Source: Vespa crabro
Lineage: Eukaryota > Arthropoda > Insecta > Hymenoptera > Vespidae
Length of the DNA: 64,000 nucleotides
Assembly (NCBI RefSeq): GCF_910589235.1
Contig: NC_060965.1
Span: 186,001 to 250,000, forward strand
Direction: 5' to 3'
Position numbers and translations under genes: made by a program
Shown here: positions 14,200 to 25,140 of the stretch, in pieces
Layout: every line of letters begins with the position of its first letter
Position numbering within the stretch: the stretch's first letter is position 1
The notes under the pieces: generated by a model
What the model saw: the letters and a program-made list of their open reading frames with translations, nothing else
What the model was told of the DNA's origin: nothing
Databases searched by the model: none

Positions 14200-16034
14200 T
14201 CGTGAATAGCTCTCTGACAACGAAGCAACGCATTAGCTTTTATCAAAAACTTGCTCGCACGAGTTTAACTCGGCGTATATTGGCTTAGTTCTCAAACATC
14301 TTGTCCGAATAAGAGAGACACACGCATAAACTATAAAGTTAGCAGCGAGCCACCTTTCAAAAGCTTTCTCGTATGCGACGACATCCTTACAGAGAGGAGA
14401 AGCTTCTCCTACATTGTGCGAAGAGAGGAAGAGACAAGCACCCAGCCAACTGACGATGGAGGAGGAGGATCGTCTTCTATCGATCGGTCGATATCCACAA
14501 CGCACCGGCTGTTCGAAACAGCGTTCTCTACTCAAGGCGGTCTTTCAATGAGATTCAACGGCCACGATGTTTACGCGAGGAAACAACCGGGTGTTTCAGA
14601 ACTACTACACCTCCGAGTCTCGATCGTCCTTCTCCTCCCTCCATTCTGGAAGATCAATTCGAACACCATTTCGTCCTCGTAGTACTCTCGGTCGTATAGT
14701 CTCCTCCCTTTCTCTACCAGACTATTAAATTTAACTTTTGAGATAGGACATTTAACCCCGCACGATAATCATCAGCACGATAATTTCTTTTCCGGAAAGA
14801 TTTCTAAAGCAAAAAATCAGATAAGAGTTCTCGATGATATTAATGGCGAAAGAATATAAAGATCTTAAGGGAATCGTCTAAGCGACCATATATTTTTCGC
14901 GAAACGCTATTTCCGAGATGCGGCGCGTATCAGCTGGTCACGACTGCTAATTTCCTTTCCGTCTGTTTATTCGTAGACGTTCGTTTATTGAATTCAACGG
15001 GAGACTTCCTTCGCAGCATCTATACCTAGGTCTTACTTTCACGGTAGCTATTTTCTTTCATTTACATTAGAACGTTGCGAATCATTTAATCGACGAATCG
15101 GTCTTCTCTTAACCTTTGTATAAATAAGTCGAATTATTAAGTATCATGTTTCTAAGAGAGTTCATAAATAAATGACCTCGTATCGATCACGTAGAGTTAA
15201 CTGTGTCAATACTATCTCTTTACTGGATATATATAAAAAAAAAGGAAAAAAAAAGAAAAAAAAAAAACGCAAATTTTAATGCAACGCGAGTGACCAGCAC
15301 CGTCGTTAGATTTTCCAATTCCTTTGCTTCATTAGATCGTTTTTACTCTTCCAAAAGGAAAAGAAAAAGAAAGATCAAATTTGGCGACAAAGAAAAGTGC
15401 ATGCAACGTCGTTATTTCGTTATGCATGCACGAAGAAAGATATTGGAAAGTTTTAATGACTAAAATTGGCTGTTTCGCAATAAATTTTTAACATGGAAAA
15501 GAAGCAGCTTTTCTCACTTGGTTTCAATTCGATCCCGTGACGATAGAAATTTTCACGGAATTTCCATCAGCCTGGCAAATATGATTCTGTACTCGATAGT
15601 GTAGCACAATCAGCCAGTGTGTGTTGTTTCGAACTAGCCAGCATCGTTGCTACCTCAAACTTTCTCTCCTCTCGGTCATCTGCCTTGCCAATTATGGGAA
15701 ATCGAACCTTCCAAATTTTCCCAAAACTTGTACAAAAATTCGAATCGATGTAAACAGTTATCGAGCATCCTCGCGAAGGAAATATTTCCGTTGAAATCTC
15801 GTACGAGTTTTACGCTCGCGTAAAACTATCGAGCATATATCGAACACTTACTCCGATATCGCTGAGAATTTGAATAAAAAATCTAACGAAAATAGACCTT
15901 TTCCTTCGAAGAATGAAAAATAATTTATATCAAAGAATATTAACGTTCTCACTTGCACAGCACCTATGCAACAGGACACGAAAAACGAACTAAACTAAAT
16001 TCTTTGAAACCTATTACGTGGGAACGAGAGATTA

Positions 16035-16037
<3 letters not shown>

Positions 16038-16091
<54 letters not shown>

Positions 16092-16098
16092 AGAGAGA
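16038..16098 (+). repeat. (GA)n microsatellite
   Basis: A GA run of about 28 units, grading into GGGA at its end. Confidence 0.95.
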
Positions 16099-17417
16099 CA
16101 GAATCGCATAGAGATTCACGAGACACGTCATTTCATTATTCATTCATTGTGACCGCGGATACACCACGCGCATCATGACAAAAAACATTTGGGTCTCTTT
16201 CTTCTCTCTCCCTCTCTCTGATTTCCTCCAACCAAAATCTAAATCTGGTTTACATCTGCATTCGAGGTTTGCAAAGCACCGCAGTATTTTTTTTCTCTTG
16301 TGGATCGTAAACCGAAAGTCCTGTCTCTCGCGCTTTGAAGCACGATATTAAGGCTTCCATTAGGCTTATATACCAGCTTGAGAACTAATATCCTATTCGG
16401 TAGCTTCAGGACATTCAAACGTGTCTACTCTGTCTGGTTGACTCGTTCTAGAGTCGTGGTCGCACACTCCGAAAACTAGAGATATCGCTACATTCTACGA
16501 TAATCAAGAGAGAGGGAGAGAGAGAATCTTAGCAAAAGCTTCTAGCATCTATCATCGTTCTTTGAAACGACGAATTGACTTAGGGATATACTGCTATTAG
16601 AGTACTTCTAAGTGGCTAGGAAACGCGAGCTATGAGCAATGGGAACGTCGGGTGAGCAAAAGACAGAAAGCAGTCTAGCCGGAGCTTAGAATTTAATCTT
16701 CCTTTTACCACTAATTTTCGCGGTACTTAATACTTCATGACTCACGCTCGTTGCACTTTCGTTGCGGCTGGAAAAACTGCCTCTCTAGATTGCAGGTGAA
16801 TTAGAATTTTCCTAAGCATACTTTCCTCTCATTGCGAACCGCGTAGACGCGATTTTAATAAATTTTAATAATGCTCGATGACGATACGTATAGTTTCGAT
16901 TAGATCAAAATAAAATCATTGTGATAGATACGACTTTAAATTAATCGATTCAAAATCAAACAAAAGAGTATTTAGAAAACAATTTATTTATCAAAGATTC
17001 GCGAATTAAAGTTTACCATTTTAATACTTATACATAGTCGTCTAGTGGACTTGGACAGAAACTCGGAGATAATAAAAAAGGATTGCGTCTTGGTAGCATA
17101 AGACGGTCGCGTGAAAGGTTTTACTGAGAGAGCGTAAAGAGTGTCTCACGTTTCGTGTCTCGAAGCGGAAATATATTTTTCAAGGAAAAGAAACGACTTG
17201 TTTTTCTTTTCGTCGACATCATCGCAAGAGGAACCGAGCTTCGGACAAACTGCACAATCTCATTATAACTCTTTCTGCATCCCTCTTTCCAAAAGAAAGC
17301 AGGATGCAAAGAAGAGTGCGAAAAGAGAAACAAAAAAAGAGAAGCAACGAAGGAGAAGAAGAAGAAATCGGGTAAACTCGTGTAAGTCTTTCCAGGTCCT
17401 TTTGCAAGCAGCCTGCT

Positions 17418-17430
17418 CTCTCTCTCTCTC

Positions 17431-17465
<35 letters not shown>
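17418..17465 (+). repeat. (CT)n microsatellite
   Basis: A CT run of about 23 units with one interruption (TCG). Confidence 0.95.
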
Positions 17466-19234
17466 GCTTCCCTCTTTCTCGGCGAGATATCCTTTTAAAA
17501 GCGTTTAAACGACCGAACGGGAGCGACGAAGATGCTACGAAAGTGTAATCTACAAAATTATTTGCAAAGGATGGAAGGGACGCATGAGGCTTTTCCTTGC
17601 GTCGTGAAAAAGCACGAGAAAGCATATTCTCGGAGAAAGCGTGGGTACTCTTAGTCGACAAATGGTCGGCAATTTGTTTCGCAAAATATACAATACACGT
17701 AGTTTGCGTGAATGCGAAATATGAGTTAAGGTCCGTCTTGAATTTTTTTAAGATTCTACAAAGTTAGATAAAATATTCTCTATAAATCGACCCTACCTGT
17801 AGAATTACCGGTGAATATATAAAATTCTTAATTGGAATATAGATGCAATGTATGAAAAATAGGAAAGAAAAAGGGAAAAAAAGAAAAGAAAAGAAGGATA
17901 ATCGAGCATGTTCCTTCCTTGCTCGCAACCATGCTAGATTCGAAACTAAGTTTTTGCATCGACTACTTCATTCGTTATGCATTGTGTGTGTATGACACAC
18001 AGTCGTACAGTCGTTCCAGGTAATAGTGTCGGTACATCGGCACGAAACTTTTGTTGCTACGAGAGTTTCCATCCTTTATCCCGCAGCTGGTAGTATCTCA
18101 AAAGATGGCCAACGTCGAAATATATAAGCTATCGCGAGGAGAACAGCAAATTCCCGTTTCCTAACAATTTTTATTATACCTACTAAGCTATTTTTATAGG
18201 TTATTTATTATAGGAACTTTCGAAACGAGTTCCATTAACTTAGCTCGGCTTCTCCGCAAGACTTTCGGAGATGCGGTAAGGATCGATTGGCCGATCGATC
18301 CCCATCGATTGAGCGTAAAAATAGAGCTACGAGGGCCCTGTCTCATTTATTTTTCAAAATCTCCAGATTTATGTATGACTCGCCATCGAAGTTGAGACCT
18401 AGTCATAGGGGTGGTTACCCCTAGATAGGATTATTTCTCGTCTTACTCGTGAACGCTGCGTTACAGAGCTAAAGGATGAAAGTAAGTTAGCCCGTAGTCG
18501 AACGAGCCTCGAATTCGATAAGGGCCCGACGCTCGCCCTCGTATAGCCGACGCTTTAATCTCTTTCTCTCCTTTAATAGATAATTTATATTCGGAAGCAC
18601 GATAAAATTCATGCTCGTGATACTGGCGTGCACGTGTGCGAGTCTCGAGAGCCGTCCAAGTTGCGTATCGATAGTCGATACAAGCCAGCACCGAGGCGTC
18701 ACGATAGTCGCCCTTTGATTTATCCGAGGCAATATTTTTAAACGATCAAAAATAACTCGTCTGCCGAGCTACGAACACGGCGAATAAGAGAACATCGAGA
18801 TGTACTGGTACGAGGTATGGTTCCGTACTGCTTAACAAAAATAAAAGAAAAAGATAAAGGGGGAAACAAAAAAAAAAAAAAGGAAAAAAGGGAAAACAGC
18901 GTTATATTTCGTTCGGTGGATGTCATGGTATCGAGCTAGCGAATATATTTCTACTCTCAACGCTTGAAATGTCTTAATCGTTTTACTTGTTGCCAAAGAA
19001 AGGATATGTCTTCTTGGCCTTTGAAATTCGAATATATACGGGCATTGATTAAATATTTCTAGCGATATTTTCGTTTAATTCTCTGTGTAAAAACAGTAAA
19101 ACGAAAAAATAGAAAGAAAGAAAGTTTCGAAAAGTTTCCTCGTTAATAAGATCAGCAAGAGATATCATCGTCGTATAGAGCGATTTGCGCTCGTTAAAAG
19201 CGGCTCGTCAAAGCCGTGGACCTTTACCACTGAC

Positions 19235-20443
19235 CTTAGCGAATCGTTCTTGCGTGTCGAGGATCTCGATGAAGAGCGATACCTTGTCGTCGACGATTTT
19301 GAAGCCGTTCCGTGGTTGTGCCAGGAGCTGTTGTATCGCTTGCGACGTGGTGAGAGGCGTGGCTGGACTAGTGGCCGGCGTGGACGCTCTCGTACCAGTG
19401 CTGCCGCTGGTGAAGCCGCTGCCGGAGCCGCTGACCGAACCGCTGCCTGACCCACCACCATGTAGATGAGTGCATCCCAAGAAAATTGGATTACCGTTAG
19501 GCGAAACTCCGCAGGTAAATGGTCGAAATGGAAGGCCGTGGAAAGTCGGGCTCGGTCTTGGTGCGGTGGTACGAAGAAGAGTTTGGGCAGATGGAAGAGA
19601 GAGACGCCTGACGGCACTCTGTTGTTGTTGTTGTTGTTGTTGCTGCTGCTGCTGCTGCTGCTGTTGAGTCGATTTGTTGCGTTGTTGAGATCGCGACGGG
19701 GATTTCAATATTTGATAATCACTCGAAGCCGAGGGTAAAGATCTATAGCCGGAATCGGAGGGTGAGGCAGGTGGAATCGGTGCACCCTGTGGAGTGGAAG
19801 CTATACTATGGGGTCTGGCGCGAAGTCCAGCACCAGGTGTCCAAGTGTTTGAATTTCCAGGATTGGTGAGAACGCTCAAGCCGGGCCCTTGTGTCGTGGG
19901 CGTTGGTGGTTGTGGATGTGGAAGGGTCGAGGGATACGCCCTGCGAGGTATGGGTTGATGCAACACCATCCCTGAGGAACCCCATTGTATGAGCTCGCCT
20001 GGTATACGAGTGGATGAGGACAAGCCGGCTGGTGTAATTGCTGAAGATGAAACAGGCGTGCCTGTTGAACCTGTAACGGGTGTGGAGGCGATGCTGTGTG
20101 GCCGCCTTGGTACGGGCTGTTGAAGTTGACCGTTCCACAAAGATTGGGGTGGTATAGCGCTGCGACTCGAGGATACCACGGCGATGCCGTTCTTATTAAC
20201 GAGCGTTGTTGACCCGTTGCTTCTTGAGTCCTGCTGAGCTGTGAGGCTGCCACCGTCATTGTCGTCGTTGCAACCGGTGGATAAAGATACTGGAGTACCG
20301 GCGACCGAATGGGCACGCCGTTGTACCATCCCGGATAGACCGTTTGTTGATGATGGGTTTGTTGAACCGATCGTTGCCCAAGATGTATCTGTTGCTGTTG
20401 CGGTTGCTGTTGTTCCTGCTGTTGCTGCTGTTGATGATGACGT

Positions 20444-20483
<40 letters not shown>

Positions 20484-21238
20484 AATGTCGACGATGTTGT
20501 TCTAGAAGGGAGCTGACCGTATGACTGGTGGAGAGAGGCGACTCCGTGATGGTATGGTGGAGCGGCAATACTATGAGGACGTCTCGGTGCTGTTGCCTGT
20601 GGTAATCCGTTGGGAGTAGAGCGAATTTTATTTGCCCCGGATGCTGGTATTGGAGCTGGTGGAGTGTAGAGGGGGAATCCGTGACCATTGTGACTCGGGC
20701 TACGGGACAGCTGACTGATTGCGGATGATTGTAGATTGTTGTGTTGCTGTTGTTGTTGTTGTTGTTGCTGCTGCTGCTGCTGTTGTTGTTGTTGTTGTTG
20801 TTGTTGATGATGATGCTGTTGTTGCGACTGTTGCTCACCGAGTGAATTCGTTCTGGTCGGTATCGCAGGGTGTGATGGAGCAGGTGGGGGCGGGGGCTCC
20901 AAGAAATTTTCAAGTTCCGCAGAGAGAGTCCAAGCTGGGAGCAATACTCCTGTCGAGTGTAGACTCGTTGATAATTGCTGATTGGTACTCGATGACGTAT
21001 CCCCAACACCGGGCTCGTTATTAACGAGAATGGGACTCGGTGAGACGGGTTTCCCAACGCGTGCCGTGTGTCCACCGCCGATGATAGCGGTAACGTGCTG
21101 TAGATGACGATCATTCAGGCTTGCTCGTCCATTAACGTTCCGATAGAAAGTTGGACCGGGCGCTAGATTGAGGCTCGTCGGCTTTTGCTTTACTCCGCCG
21201 TTGGGCTGCGGAGACGAAGCGGGTTTCGGTTCGCCCAT
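19235..21238 (-). CDS. Dys: Large Gln/Ser/Pro-rich exon, probable first coding exon of a short dystrophin isoform
   Basis: This single exon encodes 668 codons from the first in-frame ATG (MGEPKPASSPQPNGG...) to a clean donor GCTAAG|GTCAGT after 19235, phase 0. The frame is open about 130 bases upstream of the ATG with no other ATG before a TAA at 21368, and there is no pyrimidine-rich acceptor close upstream, so it looks like a first exon. The protein is largely disordered: a long poly-Gln tract around residues 138-170, a poly-Ser tract, a second poly-Gln nearer the C-end, and Gly-Ser runs. It carries recurring Arg-Arg-Pro-His-Ser-Ile-Ala-like motifs. The last 23 residues (FKIVDDKVSLFIEILDTQER plus FAK) are ordered-looking and acidic/hydrophobic. 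Same strand and same end phase as the preceding rod exon argue for an internal-promoter dystrophin isoform, as flies have. An unrelated nested gene cannot be excluded without the next exon. Confidence 0.72.
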
Positions 21239-21243
21239 TTGGA

Positions 21244-21291
21244 TTAGATACCCGACTTCGTGATCCTCCGAAGCCGGCACGTCCGATCCAT
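21244..21291 (-). promoter_or_regulatory. Upstream ORF before the Gln-rich exon start
   Basis: An ATG at 21291 opens a 15-codon ORF (MDRTCRLRRITKSGI, stop TAA) in a different frame from the main protein. It ends five bases before the main ATG at 21238. A second short upstream ORF (MMRVCERDN, stop) lies near 21370-21400. Upstream ORFs this close to the main start often lower or gate translation by reinitiation; that role is inferred here. It assumes transcription starts upstream of about 21400 without splicing. Confidence 0.4.
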
Positions 21292-22428
21292 TCGATCGAC
21301 GTCCAAACTCCCTTCCTCCCCCCCCCCTCTCTCTCTCTCTCTCGCCTCTCGATCGGTCGATCGAGTTTTATCAGTTGTCTCTTTCGCAGACGCGCATCAT
21401 TGAAAACAAGGACGAAACGAATCTCCGATTAGAGAGGAAACGTAGTTGGCTATGTTTAATCGCGTATTTCACGATGCCACTCGACGCGCGCAGATCCTTA
21501 CATTCTCGTCGTACTTGTCGCTGTACTTATCGCGATATTTCGGGACATGTTGCACTTGTTTAAGATCGATACGTTCGCGGCCACTTTACCGTTTTTATCT
21601 TACCGTCGTTTCTTCTATACTTTACTTCGACGAACGTTCTATCTCTTTTATTTACTACTCATCACGAGTTCTTTTTATCAGGCACTCGATAAAACTCTTC
21701 TTTCTCGCATATACCAAGATGAATACGATAACAATGGAATACGATCCTTGACTAGTAACGTGCGTCGAATATCCAACATTAAACTGTAAATAACACTTTT
21801 ATTTGTGTATATATATGTATGCATATATATATATACATGTTTGTGTATATATATATATATATATATATCATCTATACTTTACTAGTCGAAAAAGCTAGTG
21901 GTCCGTTTCTTCTTTCTTCGTAAATTTGCAAGATTACTAGAGATAAATTTGATTTCACTAACCTCAACAACGTTTATTAACTAAATTTGTTAAATATTTT
22001 CTTCGTTAGAATAAGAGAACAACAACGTGTCTCGTCGATGTACGCGTAACAACGGAAGGCCCTTGTTTTCGATCGTTACATTAATCGCATCGAAAAGAGA
22101 TAGAGAAGAAATGATTGAGAGTAAGAGAAAGAGAGAGAAAAGTGCCGGTCGCGAGGCGAAGTCTACGACTTTTCTATCTTGGCACGTGGCCGATAGACGA
22201 TTCACGCCGTACTGCCGTTCGAACGTCAGCTTTAATCTACCGCTTAATACGCTTCTCTAACGCGTAGCACTAGCCGTTCTATCTGCGATTAATACGAAAG
22301 ATAAAAGAAACAAAAATATAAATAACCTTGATACTCGACAAAAGTCGATCACCCAACACGGCAAACCATATAAATTCTTTGAAACACGCACTGTTTACGA
22401 TTCTCCACTGCTCGGTCGATCGTTTGTT

Positions 22429-22431
<3 letters not shown>

Positions 22432-22488
<57 letters not shown>

Positions 22489-22501
22489 TCTCTCTCTCTC
22501 G
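22432..22501 (+). repeat. (CT)n microsatellite
   Basis: About 34 CT units with two single-base interruptions. It lies about 60 bases upstream of the candidate ATG at 22560. Confidence 0.95.
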
Positions 22502-22559
22502 TCCTCTGGGAGATGAAAGAAAGAAAAAAAGAAAACAAAGTAAGAGAGAACGAAGACGG

Positions 22560-22688
22560 ATGGCCCGTCAAGCGCGAACGAAGAGTCTATTGAGTCACAC
22601 AATTCCTTTCTATCTCATTATCGCGTTGCTTCTAGGACTCTCGGTTGAAACTCTTGTAGAGGATTTTGCTCATAGCGAGTCCAAATTG
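22560..22688 (+). CDS. Possible first exon of a nested secreted or membrane protein
   Basis: ATG at 22560 sits in a good start context (G at -3, G at +4). It opens 43 codons that end exactly at AAATTG|GTGAGT, a strong donor, in phase 0. The peptide starts MARQARTKSLLSHTIPFYLI and has the layout of a signal peptide: basic N-region, then about 14 hydrophobic residues (FYLIIALLLGLSV), then a polar acidic part. Beyond the donor the frame degrades into unlikely sequence, as expected for intron. The strand is opposite to dystrophin, so this would be a gene nested in a dystrophin intron. I do not recognise it. A (CT)n tract lies just upstream in the putative 5' UTR. A chance ORF remains possible because no second exon is proven. 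Confidence 0.35.
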
Positions 22689-22959
22689 GTGAGTCGGAGC
22701 TCATTGGTCTTCTTTTTCCAACGTTCCACCGTTCTATTCTCCATCCTCATGTCTCCTCCCTTCAAGACGACCTTCCAAATCATAGAAAGCAATGGCAGAT
22801 CGGTAGGGCGTCCCTAACCGAGTTCGAAACAATTCAATCGTTGATCTTTCCTCGCGAACGACGATCCAAGTAGATGCGAAGCTGTCCCTTCAGATCGTGC
22901 GACTCGAGTTTTCCCGTTTTCTTCTTCTTCTTCGATTTGGTCGTAGCCGGCATCTCGAG

Positions 22960-23520
22960 TCGAGTCTCGAGAGATGAAACACTCACGAGGAGGACTCGTC
23001 GAGCGCGCGCGCGTCCGCGCGCGCGCTTGAAAGAGGAAGAGGGAGGAAGGGAGGGAGAGAGAGAGAGAGAGAGATTCCTGTCCTAGCTCGAGGTCGACGT
23101 GCACGTCGGTTAGCTCGCCGACTGACTCACGGCACAGGGCACACGTCGCGAGGAATCGAAGGAGCAAGTTAGGGACAGGAGGTCAGTCGGGTGAGAGTGA
23201 CGCGTGGCTGCCGTGCCGGGGGCGGAGTGGCGTGTTCCTCTTTGGAATACGGCGGGATTCGAGCCGCGAGGAGGCGCACGCCTGCGCTCCGCGCACCGAC
23301 TACTCCGTTCTCGCGAACGATGCCTCCTCCTCTTTCCTTCTCCCACTCCCACTCGCGCGTTCACCTCCCTCCACTACCATCCCCCAAGAACACCGGTACC
23401 TCTCTGCACCCTCTCCTCCTCGTCTCCCACCCCGCGCCCCCACCTTCTATGCAACCCCCGGCGTTCACTACCAAGACGACATTCCGCGCGGTCGTTCTCT
23501 CCTCGTAACAATACTCCCAC
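22960..23520. promoter_or_regulatory. CpG-dense island with GC palindrome
   Basis: This GC-rich patch includes a (CG)n inverted repeat at 23002-23027 and C-rich sequence to about 23.5 kb. It lies about 1.7 kb upstream, in the dystrophin sense, of the Gln-rich first exon, and just downstream of the candidate plus-strand exon at 22560. It could hold the promoter of the short isoform. No TATA box or initiator could be assigned with confidence. Confidence 0.35.
23002..23027. repeat. (CG)n inverted repeat, 12-bp arms and 2-nt spacer
   Basis: AGCGCGCGCGCG and CGCGCGCGCGCT are separated by TC. The repeat has strong hairpin and Z-DNA potential inside the CpG-dense island. Confidence 0.9.
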
Positions 23521-23992
23521 CACCTCTCTCCCTCTAACGGCGTTTCTATGATACATTTTGTGATACAAGAATCCATGGTAAACGAACTTGACAAACTTTC
23601 CAAGCGAACTGCTTTCTAGATAAAAAAAAAAAAAAGAAAAAAAAAAGAAAAAGAAAGAAAAAAAAGAAAAAAAAAGAAAGAGAGAAAAGGGGGAAAGTAA
23701 AAGGAAGAAAGAAAGGGAAAAGAAAAACTATGTCGAAAGAAAGAAAGTGTTAACTCCGTAGCCAATGGAAATCACGCGAGAGCGTTTAATCGATTTTTCT
23801 TGAGATTCCTTCCCAACTATGTTTTGAATTCGATTCAATGGAGAGTTTGGAAGAGAAAGTTTCGAGCTCGATAAACGCGGAAACAAAAAAAAAGGGACGA
23901 GATTATTCGCGAAACGCTCTACGAGGGCATCAACCGGCAGCAGCAACACGTCGTTGCGTTGCTGCTTCCCATTCGTCCACATTTGATATGGA

Positions 23993-23996
<4 letters not shown>

Positions 23997-24071
<75 letters not shown>
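23997..24071 (+). repeat. (CT)n microsatellite, longest dinucleotide run in the window
   Basis: A nearly pure CT run of about 37 units. This purine-pyrimidine mirror sequence could form triplex DNA. Confidence 0.95.
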
Positions 24072-24074
<3 letters not shown>

Positions 24075-24607
24075 TACACACTCTATTCGCCTTCTCTCTC
24101 GCTTCGCTAATCCCATCCTCTCGCGCATCCATTCCTGGTGGTTTGGCAGTAGGTAACGCGTACGGCAACAACAGCGTCGACCGTCAGCCTCGTATTCCCG
24201 ATTTGGGTATATAGAGCTCCCGAGGTGATGACTGTGACTACAGGTCGATGACGAGTCCAGTCTCCAGACTGGCTGGACGTTTATGTATTTATGTTAAGGC
24301 CGTACTCTCGGGTCTGCTACCATAACGAATATCGCTCTCTAGACTGGTCTCGATATGGAAAATACAAATTTTCCTTGGAGAATAATCTACATTTTATGAA
24401 TTATAGAAATAGGAAGAAAACTAATTTATTTTAGTTTCTTTGAAGAACAATTTTATTTTTCTTTGAGATATTGATTCGCCATAGTCGATTCTACGGTTCT
24501 ACATCTCACCTCGCATTGCAAATTCGTCCGCGTTGCGTTTGAATAATCGATACCTACGTCCCGTAGAATTTTCGGACGGTGGGTGACATTTTCTATTTAA
24601 CGATTAC

Positions 24608-24657
24608 CGCCACCGACGGATTTATATTCGGCAGAAAAATACAAACCGTCGGTGGCG
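24608..24657. repeat. Perfect inverted repeat, 12-bp GC-rich arms and 26-nt loop
   Basis: Left arm CGCCACCGACGG and right arm CCGTCGGTGGCG are exact complements around an AT-rich loop of 26 bases. The GC arms in an AT-rich setting make a stable hairpin in RNA of either strand. Confidence 0.9.
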
Positions 24658-25103
24658 CTGCGTTGAATAATATAAAGTAGACCGTGTGCACTGTTTCCTC
24701 TCATCTTGAAAGGGTGAGGCTGTGGGAGCTTGAAATGTTTAAATAAAATTCTGACCCTTCGCCGCTATAATCAACGACGCCTCTTAGACGGCGTAAAAGC
24801 AACCGCGAGGAGTTTCCACGCGAAACGATGAAAAAGAACCTTCTAAATACGCGCCTGAGAAAAATAAAATTCAACCTCGTATCTTAGTTTGCCTTTCTTC
24901 ATTCCTTTTTCTTTCCCACGATACGGCCGCGTATGAAAATATTAATGCACCCCGACGTAACTTGCCCTCGATTTATTCTCGGTTACTCGCGACGTTCCCC
25001 TATATAATATTCGACGTGAAATAAATATTCGGGAAAGGAACGAAAGAAGGAAGAAAAACTAGAAGAAAGGTGAATTATTCAGCCGTTAACGAAATTTTTC
25101 TTA

Positions 25104-25140
25104 CCTCAATCGAAAAGGATTGAGAAGGAAAAAGTAAAAG
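25104..25140 (-). other. Weaker ratchet-like acceptor-donor
   Basis: On the minus strand, a strong pyrimidine-rich stretch (CTTTTTCCTTCTCAATCC and on) ends TTGAG|GTAAGA with the junction at 25105/25104. The G at -3 of the acceptor is unfavourable and there is no clear second donor close downstream. It lies 4 kb further along the same long intron as the 29-kb site. Confidence 0.25.

Larger units (their letters stand above)
1..19234. other. Long non-coding stretch, interpreted as dystrophin intron
   Basis: I found no exon with both protein resemblance and good splice sites here on either strand. The stretch holds scattered microsatellites, a few short tandem repeats, a hairpin at 11736-11769 and a pair of diverged repeats near 12.25 and 12.85 kb. 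Several ORFs of 100-150 codons occur (for example near 4.42-4.87 kb and 5.93-6.32 kb), but none has a recognisable domain. Because the flanking Gln-rich exon donates into this region, it is most simply its downstream intron. Confidence 0.6.

Noticed and set aside
19466..19738. Plus-strand poly-Cys and poly-Leu ORFs
   Set aside because: Antisense shadow of the CAG/CAA tract in the Gln-rich exon.
22689..22817. Continuation of the 22560 ORF past GTGAGT
   Set aside because: The composition changes abruptly after a strong donor; treated as intron.
23728..24171. Long Arg-Glu and Ser-Leu repeat ORFs on both strands
   Set aside because: They are translations of the (CT)n run at 23997-24071; similar ORFs at 8.5, 13.9, 17.4, 22.4, 38.4 and 44.2 kb were rejected for the same reason.
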